A stretch of DNA of 64,000 nucleotides from Gammaproteobacteria bacterium (GTDB lineage: Bacteria; Pseudomonadota; Gammaproteobacteria; Pseudomonadales; Porticoccaceae), in assembly GCA_016191205.1 (NCBI GenBank), contig JACPPB010000013.1, positions 1 through 64,000 on the forward strand, in the 5' to 3' direction. This document shows positions 61,947 to 64,000 of this stretch, one piece after another. The position numbers and the translations under genes are program-made. The notes below the pieces were generated by a model. The model saw only the letters and a program-made list of their open reading frames with translations, was not told the DNA's origin and searched no databases. How positions within the stretch are numbered: the stretch's first letter is position 1; every line of letters starts with the position of its first letter.

Positions 61947-62080
61947 GGGAATTTGCGCCTGTGGAAATGGCGTCGTCGCGGCCGGCGGTCATTATAGGCC
62001 GACGGCGTCCGGTTGGTGACAGCCCCGTGAGGACGACCCGGCGCGCAACCGAATCGAGAAGCGCTGTCTGGACCACAAAG

Positions 62081-62194
<114 letters not shown>

Positions 62195-62207
62195 ATTGCG
62201 GGCCGCG

Positions 62208-62236
62208 ATTATCCGGGCTGGGCGAGAACGACGCAA
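62208..62236 (-). promoter_or_regulatory. Likely ffs promoter
   Basis: On the minus strand, TTGCGT (62236-62231), exactly 17 nt, then GATAAT (62213-62208, five of six). The very GC-rich CGCGGCC follows, resembling the discriminator of growth-rate-controlled stable-RNA promoters. The 5' end of mature 4.5S RNA is 13 nt further on. Confidence 0.6.
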
Positions 62237-62346
62237 CCGCCATCGCACACCCCACCCTCCCCTTGATCTGTTTGCCGGGATAAACGGGACCGGGTCGAAG
62301 CCAACGACTTGGTGACGGCACACAGCAAGCGGGGTCCGTCGCGACA

Positions 62347-63027
62347 TCACGCCTTGTCGAGCACATAAAGCCGGCGTTTGCCGATCCAGCGCAGCATGTC
62401 CAGCCGCTTGCGAATGCGGAATCCGGCTTCCGCCAGCTCGGCCTCGATGACCGCGCGGGCAACGATGATCCGGTTGGGCGGAAATGCGGGATCGCGGCGG
62501 GCTTCCTCGCGCCGCCGGCGGCGCGCCTGAAGATTGCCATCCACCCACAGGCTGATGGTGGCACCGCTGCGCGTGACGCGGTGGATTTCGCGCAGAATGC
62601 GCAGGCGATCGGCTGGGGTCGCAAAATGATGGAGCAGTCGCATGCAAAGCACATGGTCGACGGCTGCGTCCGCCAGCGGCAGCGCAAAGGCATCCATGGG
62701 GCTCACTTCGAAGCGCGCACGCGTCTCGGGTGCGGCACCGGCAACCGCCGCGGCCAGCATGGCCGGACTGTTGTCGCCGGCTAACAGGCGCCGCGCCGAT
62801 GTGCGCGCGAGCATAGGCCAGAACCGACCGGTGCCACAGGGCATGTCGAGCACCGATTCCGGGTTACCAGCCAGCGCCAGAGCGCGCCGGGCGAGGCCGA
62901 TTTCGCGCCATGAACTGACGCGCCGACTCCAACTGCTGCGGTGAACCGCGGAATAATGGCGCGCGGTGTCTTCGTCGTAGCGATTGGCGATATCGGGAGG
63001 CTGGGTGGAGTCGGTCATGGATAGCAC
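62347..63027 (-). CDS. Class I SAM-dependent methyltransferase, unknown substrate
   Basis: 226 aa. SVLDMPCGTGRFWPMLAR is the SAM-binding loop, LLAGDNSPAML the acidic strand, VDHVLCMRLLHHFATPADRLRILREIHRVTRSGA the following motifs. The C-terminal part carries a basic stretch (LQARRRRREEARRDP). N-terminal RYDEDTARHYSAVHRSSWSRRVSSWRE resembles small-molecule methyltransferases. No substrate can be named. It is transcribed toward ffs. Confidence 0.8.
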   Translation of the reverse strand: MLSMTDSTQPPDIANRYDEDTARHYSAVHRSSWSRRVSSWREIGLARRALALAGNPESVLDMPCGTGRFWPMLARTSARRLLAGDNSPAMLAAAVAGAAPETRARFEVSPMDAFALPLADAAVDHVLCMRLLHHFATPADRLRILREIHRVTRSGATISLWVDGNLQARRRRREEARRDPAFPPNRIIVARAVIEAELAEAGFRIRKRLDMLRWIGKRRLYVLDKA

Positions 63028-63183
63028 GGGTTTTACGCTGAGGGACGCGAATATTACGGGGGTCCGCGACGGCCGTACAATCCCGGCAGAACCCCGGCAG
63101 AATTCGCTGGACCCCGACGGTGCTAACCCGGTTCAATGCGGGTTCCGGTGCCGTAACGCAATGGCGCGAGCAATTCCCGGGGG

Positions 63184-63855
63184 ATGAACAAAATTGCGAT
63201 GAAGTATCTGCCCGTTAAGCGTTCGCTCCCTCTGCTCGCCTCCTTGATGTTGCTCGCCGCGCTGGCGGTGGCTGCGGAGCCCGACCTCAAGGCCCGCCTC
63301 TCCGATTTGCAGCAGCGTTGGGCGGTTGCCAACTATGAAATGCGCGGCCAGCCTCGCATTGCCGCGCTGGAAACCCTGGCGCAAAACGCGGTGCGCCTGG
63401 CGGCACTGAACCCCAAACGTGTCGAAGTCTGGATCTGGTCGGGGATGATCCAGGCGACCCTGGCGCGCGCCGCAACCGGCATCAATTCGCTGAATGCCGC
63501 CACGGCAGCGCGCATCGATCTGGAGCGGGCACTGGCCATCGATCCCAAGGCCATGGACGGCGCCGCCTACACCCAGCTCGGCGCGCTCTACTACAAGACG
63601 CCGGGCTGGCCGGTAGGTTTCGGCGACCGCAAAAAGGCCCGGGAGCTGCTGTTCAAGGGTGTCAAGGCCGATCCCGATGGCATCGACAGCAACTATTTTT
63701 ATGGTGATTTCCTGCTGGAGGAGGGCCAGCGCCGGGAGGCGCGGGTGTATTTGTTGCGTGCCCAGAAGGCGCCGCCGCGCCCGGGACAGGCACTCGCCGA
63801 CACCGGCCGACGACGCGACATCGCCAAACTCCTCGCCAAAATTCACGCACAATAG
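63184..63855 (+). CDS. Exported TPR-like helical protein, unknown function
   Basis: 223 aa. Signal peptide about 1-31 (LPLLASLMLLAALAVAA, cut before EPDLK). The rest is helical with TPR-like pairs: WIWSGMIQATLARAATG, INSLNAATAARIDLERALAIDPKAMDGAAYTQLGALYYKTPG, then ADPDGIDSNYFYGDFLLEEGQRREARVYLLRAQKAPP. It lies 26 bp upstream of a response-regulator gene on the same strand, so the two may be co-transcribed. No specific function can be assigned. Confidence 0.75.
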   Translation: MNKIAMKYLPVKRSLPLLASLMLLAALAVAAEPDLKARLSDLQQRWAVANYEMRGQPRIAALETLAQNAVRLAALNPKRVEVWIWSGMIQATLARAATGINSLNAATAARIDLERALAIDPKAMDGAAYTQLGALYYKTPGWPVGFGDRKKARELLFKGVKADPDGIDSNYFYGDFLLEEGQRREARVYLLRAQKAPPRPGQALADTGRRRDIAKLLAKIHAQ

Positions 63856-63881
63856 ACTGCTCTTGCCCAGGGAGTTTCGCG

Positions 63882-64000
63882 TTGCGACTGTTGCTGGTGG
63901 AAGACGACACATCGCTGGCGGCGGGCCTGTCCCTCGCCCTCCGCAACAAGGGTTTTGCCGTCAATCACGTGGCGCGCGGCGACCACGCGCTGCTCGCCGT
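63882..64000 (+). CDS. Response regulator receiver (partial, OmpR-like)
   Basis: Only the first 39 codons are present, running off the right edge. MRLLLVEDDTSLAAGLSLALRNKGFAVNHVARGDHALL is the start of a receiver domain with the acidic pocket pair in VEDD. It resembles QseB/TctD-type OmpR-family regulators, but the output domain is not visible. The start is TTG at 63882, with GGGAG 8 nt upstream. Confidence 0.8.
   Translation, partial: MRLLLVEDDTSLAAGLSLALRNKGFAVNHVARGDHALLA

Overview
This window is a GC-rich chromosomal segment of a gammaproteobacterium. The evidence is the gene set and order: a DUF2232 membrane gene between rpsR and rplI, the recR-rnd-ycgL-ycgN chain, the ffs-dnaX-ybaB-recR block, YaeQ, and a sdhCDAB-sucAB-lpd-sucCD operon beside gltA. 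Complete glycogen genes plus a polyhydroxyalkanoate (PHA) granule-type protein and acetyl-CoA synthetase suggest a carbon-storing heterotroph. I cannot fix the genus. No tRNA, rRNA, CRISPR array, prophage or insertion sequence was seen.

Layout. 1-11.9 kb: partial glutaminase, an HD-type hydrolase, a secreted Cys-containing protein, a very large FecR-TPR-beta-barrel outer-membrane protein divergent from a CHASE2 nucleotide cyclase, a pyruvate-kinase-like protein without the C-terminal domain, an SMP-30 protein and a small membrane-anchored protein. 12-25.7 kb: YaeQ, then the glycogen/alpha-glucan block. glgB-glgA run leftward, glgC-GH57-malQ run rightward, an alpha-glucan phosphorylase runs leftward, and glucokinase and a MarR-type regulator run rightward. 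25.8-39.3 kb: TCA-cycle block. A leftward sdhCDAB-sucA-sucB-lpdA-sucC-sucD run is separated from rightward gltA by a START-like lipid-binding gene. 39.3-47.2 kb: large MscS-family channel, small methyltransferase, PHA-system protein, acs, panD and panC. 47.2-50.8 kb: dnaB, rplI, DUF2232 gene, rpsR, rpsF. 50.9-57.9 kb: hrpA, a VWA/MoxR pair, a small membrane protein, ycgN. 57.9-64 kb: ycgL, rnd, recR, ybaB, dnaX with a frameshift signal, ffs (4.5S RNA), a methyltransferase, a periplasmic helical protein and the start of a response regulator.

How the genes fit together. GlgC makes ADP-glucose, GlgA polymerises it and GlgB branches it. The GH57 enzyme, MalQ and the phosphorylase remodel or release glucan, and Glk returns glucose to glucose-6-phosphate. 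The TCA block takes acetyl-CoA (Acs, GltA) to fumarate.

Most notable points. (1) SucC lacks about 101 internal residues, exactly in frame, removing most of its C-terminal CoA-ligase domain, although SucD beside it is intact. (2) The FecR-TPR-barrel fusion lies opposite a CHASE2 cyclase whose purine-selecting positions read Glu and Ser, closer to guanylate cyclases than to adenylate cyclases. (3) Short tandem repeats with 13-16 bp units recur in at least five non-coding spots, including just upstream of gltA and sdhC. (4) dnaX carries a full programmed -1 frameshift cassette like that of E. coli.
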